From: DASUZB01 sp036377075
GTDB taxonomy: Bacteria; Actinomycetota; CALGFH01
NCBI GenBank assembly: GCA_036377075.1
Contig: DASUZB010000101.1
Coordinates: 1-32,959, forward strand
DNA length: 32,959 bases
Reading direction: 5' to 3'
The notes beneath the pieces were generated by a model. The model saw only the letters and a list, made by a program, of their open reading frames with translations. It had not been told where the DNA came from and did no database searches. How positions within the stretch are numbered: the stretch's first letter is position 1; each line of letters begins with the position of its first letter. Made by a program: the position numbers and the translations under genes. Shown in pieces: positions 7,261 to 15,796 of the stretch.

Positions 7261-8904
7261 ATGGCAGGGACCCGCATCGACCAGACCCCGGAATGGCAGG
7301 CGCTCGAGGAGCACCATCGCAAGCTCGGCGAGGTGCACCTGCGCGAGCTCTTCGCCGCGGACCCGGCCAGGGGCGAGACCATGGCCCTCGAGGCCGGAGA
7401 CCTGTACCTCGACTACTCCAAGAACCGGATCACCGGCGAGACCCAGCGCCTGCTGGTCGCCCTTGCCGAGCGTGCCGGCCTGCGGGCGAAGATCGACGAC
7501 ATGTTCGCCGGCCGGCGCATCAACGTCACCGAGGACCGGCCGGTGCTGCACGTCGCCCTGCGGATGCCGCCCGACCGCTCGATCCTGGTGGACGGCCAGG
7601 ACGCGGTCGCGGAGGTCCACGCGGTGCTCGCCAGGATGCGCGAGTTCGCCACCAGGCTGCGGGCCGGCGAGTGGCGCGGCCACACCGGCAGCCGCATCGC
7701 CACCGTGGTCAACATCGGCATCGGCGGCTCGGACCTGGGCCCGGCCATGGCCTACGAGGCGCTCAAGGACTACAGCGACCGGTCGCTGGAGGTGCGCTTC
7801 GTCTCCAACGTCGACGGCACCGACGTGTGGGAGGCGACCAGGGACCTGGACCCGGCGGCCACCCTGTTCGTGGTCTGCTCCAAGACCTTCACCACGCTGG
7901 AGACGCTGACCAACGCGCGCTCCGCCAGGGAGTGGCTGCTCGGCGCCCTGCGCGACGAGGCGGCGGTGCGCCACCACTTCGTGGCGGTCTCGACCAACAC
8001 CGAGAAGGTGCGGGAGTTCGGCATCGACCCGGCCAACATGTTCGAGTTCTGGGACTGGGTCGGTGGGCGCTACTCCTACGACTCCGCCATCGGGCTGTCG
8101 CTGATGCTGGCGATCGGCCCCGAGCGCTTCGACGAGATGCTCGCCGGCTTCCACGCCATGGACGAGCACTTCCGCACCACGCCGTTCGAGCGCAACATGC
8201 CCGTGCTGCTGGGGCTGATCGGCCTGTGGTACGGCAACTTCTTCGGCGCGGAGACGCAGGCGATCCTGCCCTACAACCAGTACCTGTGGCGGCTGACCTC
8301 GTACCTGCAGCAGCTCGACATGGAGTCGAACGGCAAGTCGGTCGACCTGTCCGGACGGCCGGTGGCGGTGCAGACCGGGCCGGTGGTCTGGGGCCAGCCG
8401 GGCACCAACGGCCAGCACGCTTTCTACCAGCTCATCCACCAGGGCACCAAGCTCATCCCTTGCGACTTCATCGGCTTCTGCCAGCCGCACCACGAGGTCG
8501 GCGAGCACCACGAGCTGCTGATGGCCAACTTCTTCGCGCAGACCGAGGCGCTCGCCTTCGGCAAGACCCGCGAGCAGGTGGAGGCCGAGGGCGTGCCCGC
8601 CGAGCAGGTCCCCCACCGCACCTTCCCGGGCAACCGCCCGACCAACACGATCCTCGCACCGCGGCTGACGCCGAGCGTGCTCGGCCAGCTGGTTGCCCTC
8701 TACGAGCACAAGGTGCTGGTCCAGGGCACGGTCTGGGACGTGAACTCGTTCGACCAGTGGGGCGTCGAGCTCGGCAAGGTGCTCGCCAACCGGATCGTGC
8801 CGCAGCTCGACGAGAAAGCGGACGAGGCGCCGGACCACGACAGCTCCACCAACGCGCTGATCCGCCGCTACCGGCGCCTCAGGCAGCGACCGGCGGTGGC
8901 GTGA
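7261..8904 (+). CDS. pgi: Glucose-6-phosphate isomerase
   Basis: A 547-residue full-length Pgi that interconverts glucose-6-phosphate and fructose-6-phosphate in glycolysis and gluconeogenesis, in the cytoplasm. Visible motifs are NIGIGGSDLGPAM (sugar phosphate-binding region, about 156-168), VDGTDVWE, SKTFTTLET, EFWDWVGGRYS, the signature GPVVWGQPGTNGQHAFYQLI with the catalytic Glu/His region, and the C-terminal VNSFDQWGVELGK. GGAGGAG lies 7 nt before the ATG. The gene converges with the ferric-reductase-like gene and only 3 nt separate the two stop codons. Confidence 0.98.
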   Translation: MAGTRIDQTPEWQALEEHHRKLGEVHLRELFAADPARGETMALEAGDLYLDYSKNRITGETQRLLVALAERAGLRAKIDDMFAGRRINVTEDRPVLHVALRMPPDRSILVDGQDAVAEVHAVLARMREFATRLRAGEWRGHTGSRIATVVNIGIGGSDLGPAMAYEALKDYSDRSLEVRFVSNVDGTDVWEATRDLDPAATLFVVCSKTFTTLETLTNARSAREWLLGALRDEAAVRHHFVAVSTNTEKVREFGIDPANMFEFWDWVGGRYSYDSAIGLSLMLAIGPERFDEMLAGFHAMDEHFRTTPFERNMPVLLGLIGLWYGNFFGAETQAILPYNQYLWRLTSYLQQLDMESNGKSVDLSGRPVAVQTGPVVWGQPGTNGQHAFYQLIHQGTKLIPCDFIGFCQPHHEVGEHHELLMANFFAQTEALAFGKTREQVEAEGVPAEQVPHRTFPGNRPTNTILAPRLTPSVLGQLVALYEHKVLVQGTVWDVNSFDQWGVELGKVLANRIVPQLDEKADEAPDHDSSTNALIRRYRRLRQRPAVA

Positions 8905-8907
8905 GGG

Positions 8908-10242
8908 TCAAGGCTTGGGCGCCCGGGACAGGAAGCTGAAGTCCTCGTAGTGGATCCGGGCCCGGGGAACGCCGCGGGCGCGGAGCTGCCCGGTGAGGTT
9001 GCGGACCATGACGGGCGGGCCGCAGATCAGGATGTCCTTCTCGGCAAGGTCCCGGCTCGCCCCCTCGATGTCGTCGGCGCTCAGGAGGCCGAGGTCGGCC
9101 TTCCTGATGGGGATGACCCTGACGCGGGGGTTCCGGTCGGCCACCTGGAAGAGCTCGTCCAGGCAGTAGGCGTGCTCGGCCACCGGCGTGCAGTAGTACA
9201 GGTCGATCTCGCGGGCGGTGCCGTCGAGGCTCCTGGCCATGCTGAGGAACGGCGTGATGCCGATGCCGCCGGCGATCCACACCTGCCGTGGGTTGGCGAG
9301 GGCGAGGTGGGAGAAGGTCCCGTACGGGCCCTCCAGCTCGGCCGACCCTCCCGGCGGGAGCTCCATCAGCGCCCTGGTGTGGTCCCCGAGGGCCTTCACC
9401 ACCAGACGCAGCGCCGCCTCGCCCGGCGCCGAGGCGATGGAGAACGGGTGAGCCTCGCGCCCTAGCGCCGCGAACTGCACGAACACGAACTGGCCCGGCT
9501 GGAAGCGGAGCCTGCCGCCCTCCCGGCCCAGAACGATCTCGACCGCGTCCTGCGCCAGCCGGTTGACGCCCTCCACCCGGTACCGGTGCCGGCGGACCAG
9601 GAGCCTCGCGAGCAGCGAGCGGCGCGCGAACGCCGCGAGGGCCAGCGCGGTGAGCAGGCCGAGGTAGACGGTCAGGGGCCGGGAGCTCGCCTTGGTGCCC
9701 GGGACGACGAACACGTGCACGCTGGCGACGACGAAGACGATCCCCATGGACCTCTGAACGCGGACGAAGGTCTCGTGCCGCATGCGGGCGAACAGCGTCA
9801 GGGCGAGCCCGGCGAGCAGCCCGGCCAGGGCGACCACCCCGACGAAGACCCTCCAGCCGGCCCTGGGCGAGAGCAGCGTCCACGCGTGGGCCCCGGAGAG
9901 CAGCGCCTGGCTGAGAACCAGGAACACGACGTGCAGCACGACCAGGCTCACCGCCGCCAGCCCCAGGAAGCGGTGCGCCCGGTAGGTCCGGTCCAAGCCC
10001 AGGAACAGCCGCTCGACCACGCGGAGGCGACTCCCCAGCACCAGGGTGACGGCGAACGTCGCCGTTCCCAGCAGGGCGGCGACGTTCGCCAGGCTCTTCA
10101 GCGTGCTCGCGGGGGTGGCGAACCGCTGCGCCAGTGGATGGGCCATCACCCAGGGGAGGAGCGGGGCCAGGCAGACGGCGGCGACCGCCACCCAGCCCCG
10201 GGAGCGCGCTCGGGCGGGCCGGGCTGTGCGGGTCACCGCCAT
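8908..10242 (-). CDS. Ferric reductase-like transmembrane flavohaem oxidoreductase
   Basis: About 444 residues. The N-terminal half has five or six hydrophobic helices with a haem-type histidine pair 14 residues apart (HRFLGLAAVSLVVLH) and another His in FVVASVHVFVV. The C-terminal half is a ferredoxin-NADP reductase module: FAD motif HPFSIASAP, nucleotide motif GGIGITPFLSM, and ICGPPVMV. It should pass electrons from NAD(P)H through FAD and haem across the membrane, as ferric reductases and NADPH oxidases do; the acceptor is unknown. I chose the ATG at 10242 (AGGA just upstream); another ATG in frame at 10284 would add 14 residues, and neither has a clear ribosome site. It lies downstream of thiE but with a gap of more than 90 nt. 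Confidence 0.88.
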   Translation of the reverse strand: MAVTRTARPARARSRGWVAVAAVCLAPLLPWVMAHPLAQRFATPASTLKSLANVAALLGTATFAVTLVLGSRLRVVERLFLGLDRTYRAHRFLGLAAVSLVVLHVVFLVLSQALLSGAHAWTLLSPRAGWRVFVGVVALAGLLAGLALTLFARMRHETFVRVQRSMGIVFVVASVHVFVVPGTKASSRPLTVYLGLLTALALAAFARRSLLARLLVRRHRYRVEGVNRLAQDAVEIVLGREGGRLRFQPGQFVFVQFAALGREAHPFSIASAPGEAALRLVVKALGDHTRALMELPPGGSAELEGPYGTFSHLALANPRQVWIAGGIGITPFLSMARSLDGTAREIDLYYCTPVAEHAYCLDELFQVADRNPRVRVIPIRKADLGLLSADDIEGASRDLAEKDILICGPPVMVRNLTGQLRARGVPRARIHYEDFSFLSRAPKP

Positions 10243-10309
10243 CGTCCTGGCCGCATACTGCTCAGTTCGGGCACCCCCCGGCATAGCAGCTGACGTGCCA
10301 GTATCGACC

Positions 10310-10323
10310 GCCGGCGTTCCGGC
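10310..10323 (-). terminator. Small hairpin after the thiamine operon
   Basis: GCCGG and CCGGC flank a CGTT loop, between the end of thiE and the start of the ferric-reductase-like gene. There is no U tract, so a termination role is uncertain. Confidence 0.2.
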
Positions 10324-10379
10324 AGCGTTACGGACGAACCTGCCAAGTGCCAGACGTCGTGAACAGGCTCGGAGGAGCG

Positions 10380-11069
10380 TCAGGCGCCGCCCGGCCGGGA
10401 CGGCTGGCTGGCCGGGGCGGGAGCCTCGCCGGCGGCCGCGCGCAGGCGCGCGGCGAGGGCGGCGGCGGCGGCCGCCGGGTCGGGCGCCTCGGTGATCGCC
10501 CGCACGACCACGACCCTGGTGGCGCCGGCCGCCAGCACCCCGTCGAGGTTGCCGAGGTCGATGCCGCCGATGGCGAACCAGGGCCGCGGCGGGTCCAGGG
10601 CGACCACCTCGGCGAGCAGGCCGGCGCCGACCGGCTGGCGGCCCGGCTTGGTCGGGGTGGCGTGCACCGGGCCGACCGCCAGGTAGTCCCAGTCCTCCTC
10701 GCAGGCGCGCCTGGCCTGGTCGAGCGTGTGGGTGGAGCGCCCCAGCAGCACCTCCGCGCCGAGGATGCGGCGCGCCCAGTCCAGCGGGAGGTCACCCTGG
10801 CCGAGGTGGCAGATATCAGCCTCGGCGGCGCGGGCGACGTCGGCGCGGTCGTTGACGGCGAACAGGGCGCCGTGCCGGTCGGCCGCCTCACGCAGCACCG
10901 CGGCCGCCTCCAGCAGCGGGCCGGCCTCGGCGTGCTTGTCGCGCAGCTGCACGACGTCGACCCCGGCGGCGAGCACCGCCTCGGCGAAGGCGGCCAGGTC
11001 GCGCCGGATCGGCGTGCACAGGTAGAGGCGGGCGGCGGCCAGCCTGGCCCGCCGCTCCGCCCCGGTCAC
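10380..11069 (-). CDS. thiE: Thiamine-phosphate synthase
   Basis: A 229-residue TIM-barrel protein that joins hydroxymethylpyrimidine pyrophosphate to thiazole phosphate, giving thiamine phosphate. Motifs in order are VVQLRDK (about 48-54), FAVNDRADVA, CHLGQGDLP, GRSTHT, VGPVHATPTKPGR and PWFAIGGI. The C-terminus carries a short Ala/Pro tail. The start is a GTG whose GTGA overlaps the thiG stop codon, with GGAGGCGGAG just upstream, so it is translationally coupled. It is the last gene of the TPP-regulated operon. Confidence 0.96.
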   Translation of the reverse strand: MTGAERRARLAAARLYLCTPIRRDLAAFAEAVLAAGVDVVQLRDKHAEAGPLLEAAAVLREAADRHGALFAVNDRADVARAAEADICHLGQGDLPLDWARRILGAEVLLGRSTHTLDQARRACEEDWDYLAVGPVHATPTKPGRQPVGAGLLAEVVALDPPRPWFAIGGIDLGNLDGVLAAGATRVVVVRAITEAPDPAAAAAALAARLRAAAGEAPAPASQPSRPGGA

Positions 11070-11926
11070 CGCTCCGCCTCCGCCTCGGAGCGCGACACGC
11101 CCCCGTCGAGGTCGGGCAGGCCCTCGAAGGTGGTGGAGGCGGTGGCGTAGAGCCGGCGCGGGATGCGGCCCGCCCGGTAGGCGAGCCGGCCGGCCTGCAC
11201 CGCCTGGCGCATCGCCTCGGCCATCAGGGCGGGCTCGCGCGCCCGGGTGACGGCGCTGGCCAGCAGCACCCCGTCGCAGCCGAGCTCCATCGCCAGGGCG
11301 GCGTCGGACGCGGTGCCGACGCCGGCGTCGAGGAGCACCGGGACGGTCGCCTGCTCGAGGATGATGCGCAGGTTGTAGGGGTTGCAGATGCCCATTCCCG
11401 AGCCGATCGGCGAGCCGAGCGGCATCACCGCGGCGCAGCCGATCTCGGCGAGCTGCCGCGCCAGCACCGGGTCGTCGTTGGTGTAGGGCAGCACGGTGAA
11501 GCCGTCGTCGACCAGGATCTCGGCCGCCTCGCGCAGCTCGACCGCGTCGGGCAGCAGGGTGCGGTCGTCGCCGATCACCTCGAGCTTGACCCAGTCGGTC
11601 TCGAACGCCTCGCGGCCCAGCTGGGCGGTGCGCACCGCGTCGCGGGCGGTGAAGCAGCCGGCGGTGTTGGGCAGGACGCGGCAGCCGACCCTGGCGAGCA
11701 CGTCGAGCACCGAGCCGCGCGCGCCGGGGCTGGTGCGGCGCAGGGCCACGGTGGTCATCTCGGTGCCGGACGCGACCAGGGCCCGCTCCAGCGCCTCGAG
11801 GCTGGAAGCGCCGCCGGTGCCCATCACCAGTCGCGAGCTGAACGTCTGGCCGGCGATCACGAGGGGGTCCGGGGGGCTCATGGAGCTCGTGGCGGTAGCC
11901 TCCCGGTCGATCAGGCCGTCGTCCAC
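11066..11926 (-). CDS. thiG: Thiazole synthase
   Basis: About 286 residues. ThiG builds the thiazole phosphate ring from deoxyxylulose phosphate, dehydroglycine and sulfur carried on ThiS. Visible are FSSRLVMGTGG, the imine-forming lysine in WVKLEVIGD, and the phosphate-binding run LDAGVGTASDAALAMELG with GVLLASAVTRA. The GTG at 11926 has GGGAGG 6 nt upstream; a TTG at 11932 overlapping the thiS stop is an alternative start. An N-terminal extension of about 15 residues precedes the barrel. The dehydroglycine donor is expected to be ThiO, encoded two genes upstream. Confidence 0.96.
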   Translation of the reverse strand: MDDGLIDREATATSSMSPPDPLVIAGQTFSSRLVMGTGGASSLEALERALVASGTEMTTVALRRTSPGARGSVLDVLARVGCRVLPNTAGCFTARDAVRTAQLGREAFETDWVKLEVIGDDRTLLPDAVELREAAEILVDDGFTVLPYTNDDPVLARQLAEIGCAAVMPLGSPIGSGMGICNPYNLRIILEQATVPVLLDAGVGTASDAALAMELGCDGVLLASAVTRAREPALMAEAMRQAVQAGRLAYRAGRIPRRLYATASTTFEGLPDLDGGVSRSEAEAER

Positions 11927-11928
11927 TG

Positions 11929-12135
11929 TCAACCTCCCTGGGTGGCGCCGAGGACCTCGAGGCGGTCGCGCTCGGCGAGCGTGGTCTTCCCCCAGGCCGA
12001 TCGCGGCACCACCGCGCCGTTGAGCGCGACCGCGATGCCGCCGCGCTCGCCGCGGTGGCCGAGCCGGTCGAGCACCCCGGCGACGGTGGCGTCCCGGTCG
12101 ACCTGGACCGGATCGCCGTTGACGATCACGGTCAC
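11929..12135 (-). CDS. thiS: Sulfur-carrier protein ThiS
   Basis: A 68-residue ubiquitin-like protein beginning VTVIVNGDP and ending in the essential Gly-Gly (GATQGG), which is adenylated and thiocarboxylated to deliver sulfur to ThiG. The GTG start overlaps the thiO stop by 4 nt and has GGAGGG upstream. No ThiF adenylyltransferase gene is in this operon, so activation probably uses a ThiF/MoeB-type enzyme encoded elsewhere. Confidence 0.95.
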   Translation of the reverse strand: MTVIVNGDPVQVDRDATVAGVLDRLGHRGERGGIAVALNGAVVPRSAWGKTTLAERDRLEVLGATQGG

Positions 12136-13319
12136 GCTGACCCTCCCGCGCTGGCCGAGGCCGGCGTGCCGGTCGGCTGGAAACGGCGCGGCGAGAACGG
12201 GGCGATCGCGGCGGGCGTGCGCCCGCGAGTCAGCAGCTCGACGATCGCGTCGGCGGTCACCGGGGTGAGCAGGATGCCGTTGCGGTAGTGGCCGCTGGCC
12301 AGCAGCAGGCCGTCCAGCCCGGTCTGGCCGAGCAGGGGGGCGTTGTCGGGCGAGCCGGGGCGCAGCCCGGCGACCGTCTCGGTCAGCTCCAGCTCCTCGA
12401 CGTCCGGCAGCAGCTCGGTGGCGGCGCGCAGCAGGCGGTGCACCGCGCCGGCGGTCACGCGCCGGTCGAAGCCCTGCTCCTCGACGGTGGCCCCGACCAC
12501 GACGCGGCCGTCGGCGCGCGGCACCACGTAGACCTCGACGCCACGGACGTTGCGCTGGGCGAGCGGCTGGCTGGCCGGGCCGCGCAGGTGCAGCAGCTGG
12601 CCCTTGACCGGGCGGACCCGGGGCAGCAGGGACGGGTCGAGCCCGTCGAGCGCGCCGCTGTGGCAGCCGGCCGCCAGCACCACCGCGCCCGCCGCCATGG
12701 TCTCACCGCCGTCGAGCACCACGCCGCGGGCCCGCTCCCCCGCGACCCGCAGGCCGGTCACGCGGGCCGGGCGCAGCACCACACCGGCCCGCGCGACGGC
12801 AGCGAGCAGCGCGCCGACCAGCGCGCGGTTGTCGACCTGGTGGTCGCCCGGGGCGAGCACGCCGCCGCGGACGCCGGGGGCGAGCCCCGGCTCGAGGCCG
12901 CGGCACTCGCGGCCGCGCAGGCGCTCCACCTCCAGGCCGAGCTCCCGCTGGAAGCGGTACAGGTCGTCGATCGCGGCGAGGTCGTCGGCGTCGCGGGCGA
13001 CCGTCAGGGTGCCGCAGGTGCGGTAGCCGAGCGGCCGGCCGGCGGCGTCCTCGAGCTCGGCGGCGAACGAGGGCCAGCGCCTGGCGGCGTCGAGGTTGAG
13101 GCGGAGCAACGGCTGCTCGCCGTAGTGGACCTCGGTGACGGGGGCCAGCATCCCGGCGGCGGCCCACGACGCCCCGCTGCCCGGCGCCGGGTCGACCACC
13201 GTGACCCTGAGGCCGGCCAGGGCCGCCCGCCAGGCGACGGCGAGGCCGATCACGCCGCCGCCGACGACGGCCAGGTCGCCGGCTGTCGCGCCCTGCGGCG
13301 CGCTGCCCTTGACGGTCAC
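12132..13319 (-). CDS. thiO: Glycine oxidase ThiO
   Basis: About 395 residues. A FAD-dependent amine oxidase that turns glycine into the iminoacetate used by ThiG under aerobic conditions. The N-terminal Rossmann motif is LAVVGGGVIGLAVAWRAA, followed by GASWAAAGMLAP. The C-terminal FAD region is LRPGSPDNAPLLGQTG and ASGHYRNGILLTP. The frame stays open to 13367, but that part is inside the TPP riboswitch, so I chose the GTG at 13319, which has GGAGGGAGGG about 12 nt upstream. It is the first gene of the thiO-S-G-E operon. Confidence 0.94.
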   Translation of the reverse strand: MTVKGSAPQGATAGDLAVVGGGVIGLAVAWRAALAGLRVTVVDPAPGSGASWAAAGMLAPVTEVHYGEQPLLRLNLDAARRWPSFAAELEDAAGRPLGYRTCGTLTVARDADDLAAIDDLYRFQRELGLEVERLRGRECRGLEPGLAPGVRGGVLAPGDHQVDNRALVGALLAAVARAGVVLRPARVTGLRVAGERARGVVLDGGETMAAGAVVLAAGCHSGALDGLDPSLLPRVRPVKGQLLHLRGPASQPLAQRNVRGVEVYVVPRADGRVVVGATVEEQGFDRRVTAGAVHRLLRAATELLPDVEELELTETVAGLRPGSPDNAPLLGQTGLDGLLLASGHYRNGILLTPVTADAIVELLTRGRTPAAIAPFSPRRFQPTGTPASASAGGSA

Positions 13320-13330
13320 GGTCGGCGAGA

Positions 13331-13424
13331 TCCCTCCCTCCGCCGGCATTATCCGGAGCAGGTTCAACGGTCGGCGGCCCGCCAGCCGCCCTCTCAGCCC
13401 GGTGGCCCGGGCTCCCGTGGTGAA
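13331..13424 (-). ncRNA. TPP riboswitch (THI element)
   Basis: Read on the minus strand, the conserved CTGAGAGGG core, TTGAACCTG and CTCCGGATAATGCCGGCGGA of the TPP aptamer are all present in order. A GC-rich variable helix lies between CTGAGAGGG and TTGAACCTG. The 3' part runs into the purine-rich GGAGGGAGGG that serves as the thiO ribosome site. That arrangement suits translational control by hiding the ribosome site when thiamine pyrophosphate is bound. Confidence 0.95.
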
Positions 13425-13427
13425 TCC

Positions 13428-13433
13428 AGCCTA
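13428..13433 (-). promoter_or_regulatory. Candidate -10 box of the thiamine operon
   Basis: TAGGCT on the minus strand lies just upstream of the TPP aptamer, so the transcript would begin within the first few bases of the riboswitch. The -35 region would overlap the PP2C stop codon and is not consensus. Confidence 0.4.
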
Positions 13434-13453
13434 CTCCTGTGATCGGCGCGCGC

Positions 13454-14191
13454 TCAGGCGAGGAGGCCGACGGCGACGTTGTCGCCGGCGCCGCCGTCGA
13501 AGGCGTGCAGCACCAGGCGGTGGGCGGCTTCGGCGAGGTCGCTGGCGGCGGCGGCCTCCCGCAGGCACTCGTCCCACTGCTGGCCGAGGTAGTCGATCAG
13601 CCCGTCGGAGGCGACCAGCAGGCGGTCCCGCTCGTCGAACGGGGCCCAGTACACCTGCGGCGCGAGCGTGCCGGGGCCCAGGAAGGGGCCGGCCGCGCCG
13701 ATCTCCTCGACGTCGTCGGCGCCCAGGCGCAGCGCGACCGTGTCCCCGAGCGAGGCGCCGTGGACCTGGTCGCCGGTGACCAGGGCGATGCTGAGGGCGG
13801 TGCGGCTGGCCTGGCGCTCCCTGCCCACCTTGCCGAGGGCGGTGGCGACCGCCTTGCGGGCGGCGACGAACAGCTCGTGGACAGCCACCACCGGCTCGAG
13901 GTCGTCGCGCTCCAGCAGGGCGCCGGCCTCCTGCTCGACCGCGCCCAGGGCGGCGCGGGCGGCGTCGAAGCCACTGTGGCCGTCGACCACGGCCAGCAGC
14001 CACCCCGCCGGGCCGGCCGCGGCGAGCACCGCATCCTCATTGGGATCGAGGTAGCGGTACCGCTTGGGCAGGCGGCCGCGGGAGATGGCGAGCCCGGCGC
14101 GCGGCTCGAGCACCGCCGTGGCGACCTGGCCGAGCACCACGTTGCGGTCGCCCCAGAGCGACTCGGTCCGGCCGTGCTGCGGCCCAGCCAT
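13454..14191 (-). CDS. PP2C-type protein phosphatase
   Basis: A 245-residue metal-dependent Ser/Thr phosphatase. The aspartate motifs are visible: LDPNEDAVL, VVDGHSGFD, ASLGDTVAL, LLVASDGLID and GAGDNVAV, which supply the two-metal site. It should reverse kinase phosphorylation, making it a plausible partner for the Ser/Thr kinases at 888-4096, although it is about 10 kb away. The ATG at 14191 has GGGGAGAG 5 nt upstream. The frame stays open far upstream, over the SDR gene, but that stretch is an antisense shadow. There is no membrane segment. Confidence 0.88.
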   Translation of the reverse strand: MAGPQHGRTESLWGDRNVVLGQVATAVLEPRAGLAISRGRLPKRYRYLDPNEDAVLAAAGPAGWLLAVVDGHSGFDAARAALGAVEQEAGALLERDDLEPVVAVHELFVAARKAVATALGKVGRERQASRTALSIALVTGDQVHGASLGDTVALRLGADDVEEIGAAGPFLGPGTLAPQVYWAPFDERDRLLVASDGLIDYLGQQWDECLREAAAASDLAEAAHRLVLHAFDGGAGDNVAVGLLA

Positions 14192-14289
14192 CGCCACTCT
14201 CCCCGTCCCGTCGCCGCTGGCCCTTTCGAGGGTAGCGTCAACCGGACCCGATCGCGGCGTCCAGGGCAGCAGCCCCGCGTGCTGGCTCG

Positions 14290-15324
14290 TCAGCTCCCCT
14301 CTTCCTCCCTGTAGGCGGCGACCATCGCCGGCAGGGCGCCCTCCAGGTCCTGACGCGGCCGCCAGCCGAGCTCGGCGCTGATCCGGGCGGCGCTGTACCA
14401 GGCGGAGCCGAGCAGCTGCCGCAGCGCGGCGGAGTCGAACGGGGCCGGCCGCCCGGCGAGCCAGCTCGCCAGGTCGCCGGTCCGCGCGAGGGCGCGCAGC
14501 GCCCAGGCGGGCACCGTGCGGGCCGGCGGCGTCCGCCCCAGCGCGCCCGCCATCGCCAGCTGCACCCGCCTGGTGGAGTAGGCCTGGCCGTCGCAGACGA
14601 CGTAGGTGCGGCCGGCGGCCTCGGGCCGCTCCGCCACCAGCAGCAGCGCCGCCACCAGGTCGTCGAGGCCGACCAGGGAGCGGCGGTTGCCCACCTCGGG
14701 CACGGCGGGGAAGCGGCCCTGGTCGACCGCGCGCAGCATGCGCCGCAGGCCGCCGCCACAGCCGGGGCCGTAGACCGGCGCGGGACGGACGACGCAGGCG
14801 TGCAGCCCGTGCCGCTCGGCGGCCGCGAGCACCAGCTCCTCGGCGGCGCGCTTGGCGCGCCCGTAGCCGGTGTCCGGCGGCGTGGCGGTGCGCTCGTCCG
14901 CGGGGCCGCGGACCGGCAGCCCGACCGCCCTGACGCTGCTCGCGAAGACCAGCGCCGGGGCGCCGGCGGCGGCAGCGGCGTCGAGCAGCGCGCGCGTCGC
15001 CGCCAGGTCGGCGGCGGCGCGCTCCTCGGCCAGCTCGGGCTGCCGGGGCTCGCGCGCCGCAGCCAAGCCTCCGGGCTCGCGCGCTGCAGCCAAGCCTTCG
15101 AAGGGGCGCGAGCGCGCGGCGAGGTGCCAGACGACGTCGACGTCGCGCACCAGGCCGGTGGGGAGGTCGGTGGCGCCGAGGTCGAGGTTCCACTGCTCGT
15201 CCCAGGGGCCGGCCGCCGGCCGGCGCATCACCGCCCGCACCTGGTCGCCGCGGGCGTGCAGCGCGGCGCACAGCGCCCGGCCGACGAAGCCGGACGCGCC
15301 GGTGACCAGCGCGCGCCTGCCCAC
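14290..15324 (-). CDS. NAD(P)-dependent epimerase/dehydratase-like SDR with an in-frame repeat insert
   Basis: About 344 residues of the extended SDR family. The N-terminal VTGASGFVGRAL binds NAD(P). The catalytic region has SSVRAVGL and the YxxxK pair in GYGRAKRAAEE. VVRPAPVYGPG and SLVGLDDLVAALL are typical of sugar-nucleotide or sterol-type epimerases. The substrate is unknown. After WHLAAR the protein carries two tandem copies of a nine-residue unit, GLAAAREPG, in a loop where relatives are shorter; the DNA is a 27-bp tandem repeat. The start is uncertain: the GTG at 15324 directly precedes the Rossmann strand, and the frame remains open to 15417. Confidence 0.85.
   Translation of the reverse strand: MGRRALVTGASGFVGRALCAALHARGDQVRAVMRRPAAGPWDEQWNLDLGATDLPTGLVRDVDVVWHLAARSRPFEGLAAAREPGGLAAAREPRQPELAEERAAADLAATRALLDAAAAAGAPALVFASSVRAVGLPVRGPADERTATPPDTGYGRAKRAAEELVLAAAERHGLHACVVRPAPVYGPGCGGGLRRMLRAVDQGRFPAVPEVGNRRSLVGLDDLVAALLLVAERPEAAGRTYVVCDGQAYSTRRVQLAMAGALGRTPPARTVPAWALRALARTGDLASWLAGRPAPFDSAALRQLLGSAWYSAARISAELGWRPRQDLEGALPAMVAAYREEEGS
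15046..15097. repeat. Two tandem copies of a 25-27 bp repeat inside the SDR gene
   Basis: Copies at 15046-15070 and 15073-15097 differ at one base (GCGCCGCAGCC versus GCGCTGCAGCC), with a period of 27. Because 27 is divisible by three the SDR frame is preserved. A third copy lies inverted at 15421-15445. Confidence 0.85.
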
Positions 15325-15420
15325 CCTACGATCGGGGTCGGGCGGGCCGGAGCGGCGCGGCGGCGGGCAGGCGCAATGGGGACGACCCTTCGGCGGAACA
15401 CGGCGCGGCGGGCCCACGGG

Positions 15421-15445
15421 AGGCTTGGCTGCAGCGCGCGAGCCC
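15421..15445 (-). repeat. Inverted third copy of the SDR-gene repeat
   Basis: This 25-bp segment is the exact reverse complement of 15073-15097. It lies about 100 bp upstream of the SDR start, in the intergenic region. No other copy was noticed in the window by eye. Confidence 0.85.
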
Positions 15446-15796
15446 CCGGGGCCGTCGACTGCATATCGAACGGTGCGCGACAGACCTTGAGCTCAGCGCA
15501 GGCGGGTCGACACGAACGTCACTCTTTGCTGGTGTATCGTAGGCTGTCCTGTTGCACTCCTTTGCCGTCTTCGGGGCGCATGCGACCCGGCGCCCCTTCA
15601 GGGCCGAGATGACCGTGAGCAGCGGCAGACCCCCAGCCGCCGCCCTGGTGGCGGCCGCCCGCCCCTGGGCGGTTTCCACAGCCGACGATGCCGGGCTGGC
15701 CCTGTCGCCCCGATGCGCGCAAGATGATCGGGTGCAGCCAGACCAACCTCCTGCCGTAGTTCGCGCAGTAATTCGCGAGGGAGCAGCCCGCAAGCC
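15446..15796. other. Intergenic region before the sensor kinase
   Basis: About 350 bp without a convincing gene. Short open frames on both strands lack ribosome sites and recognisable domains. The part near 15460-15560 is clearly richer in A and T than its surroundings and probably holds the promoters of the divergent SDR and kinase genes, but no confident -10/-35 pair could be assigned. Confidence 0.5.

Noticed and set aside
13320..13367. Longer ThiO start
   Set aside because: It would lie inside the TPP riboswitch aptamer.
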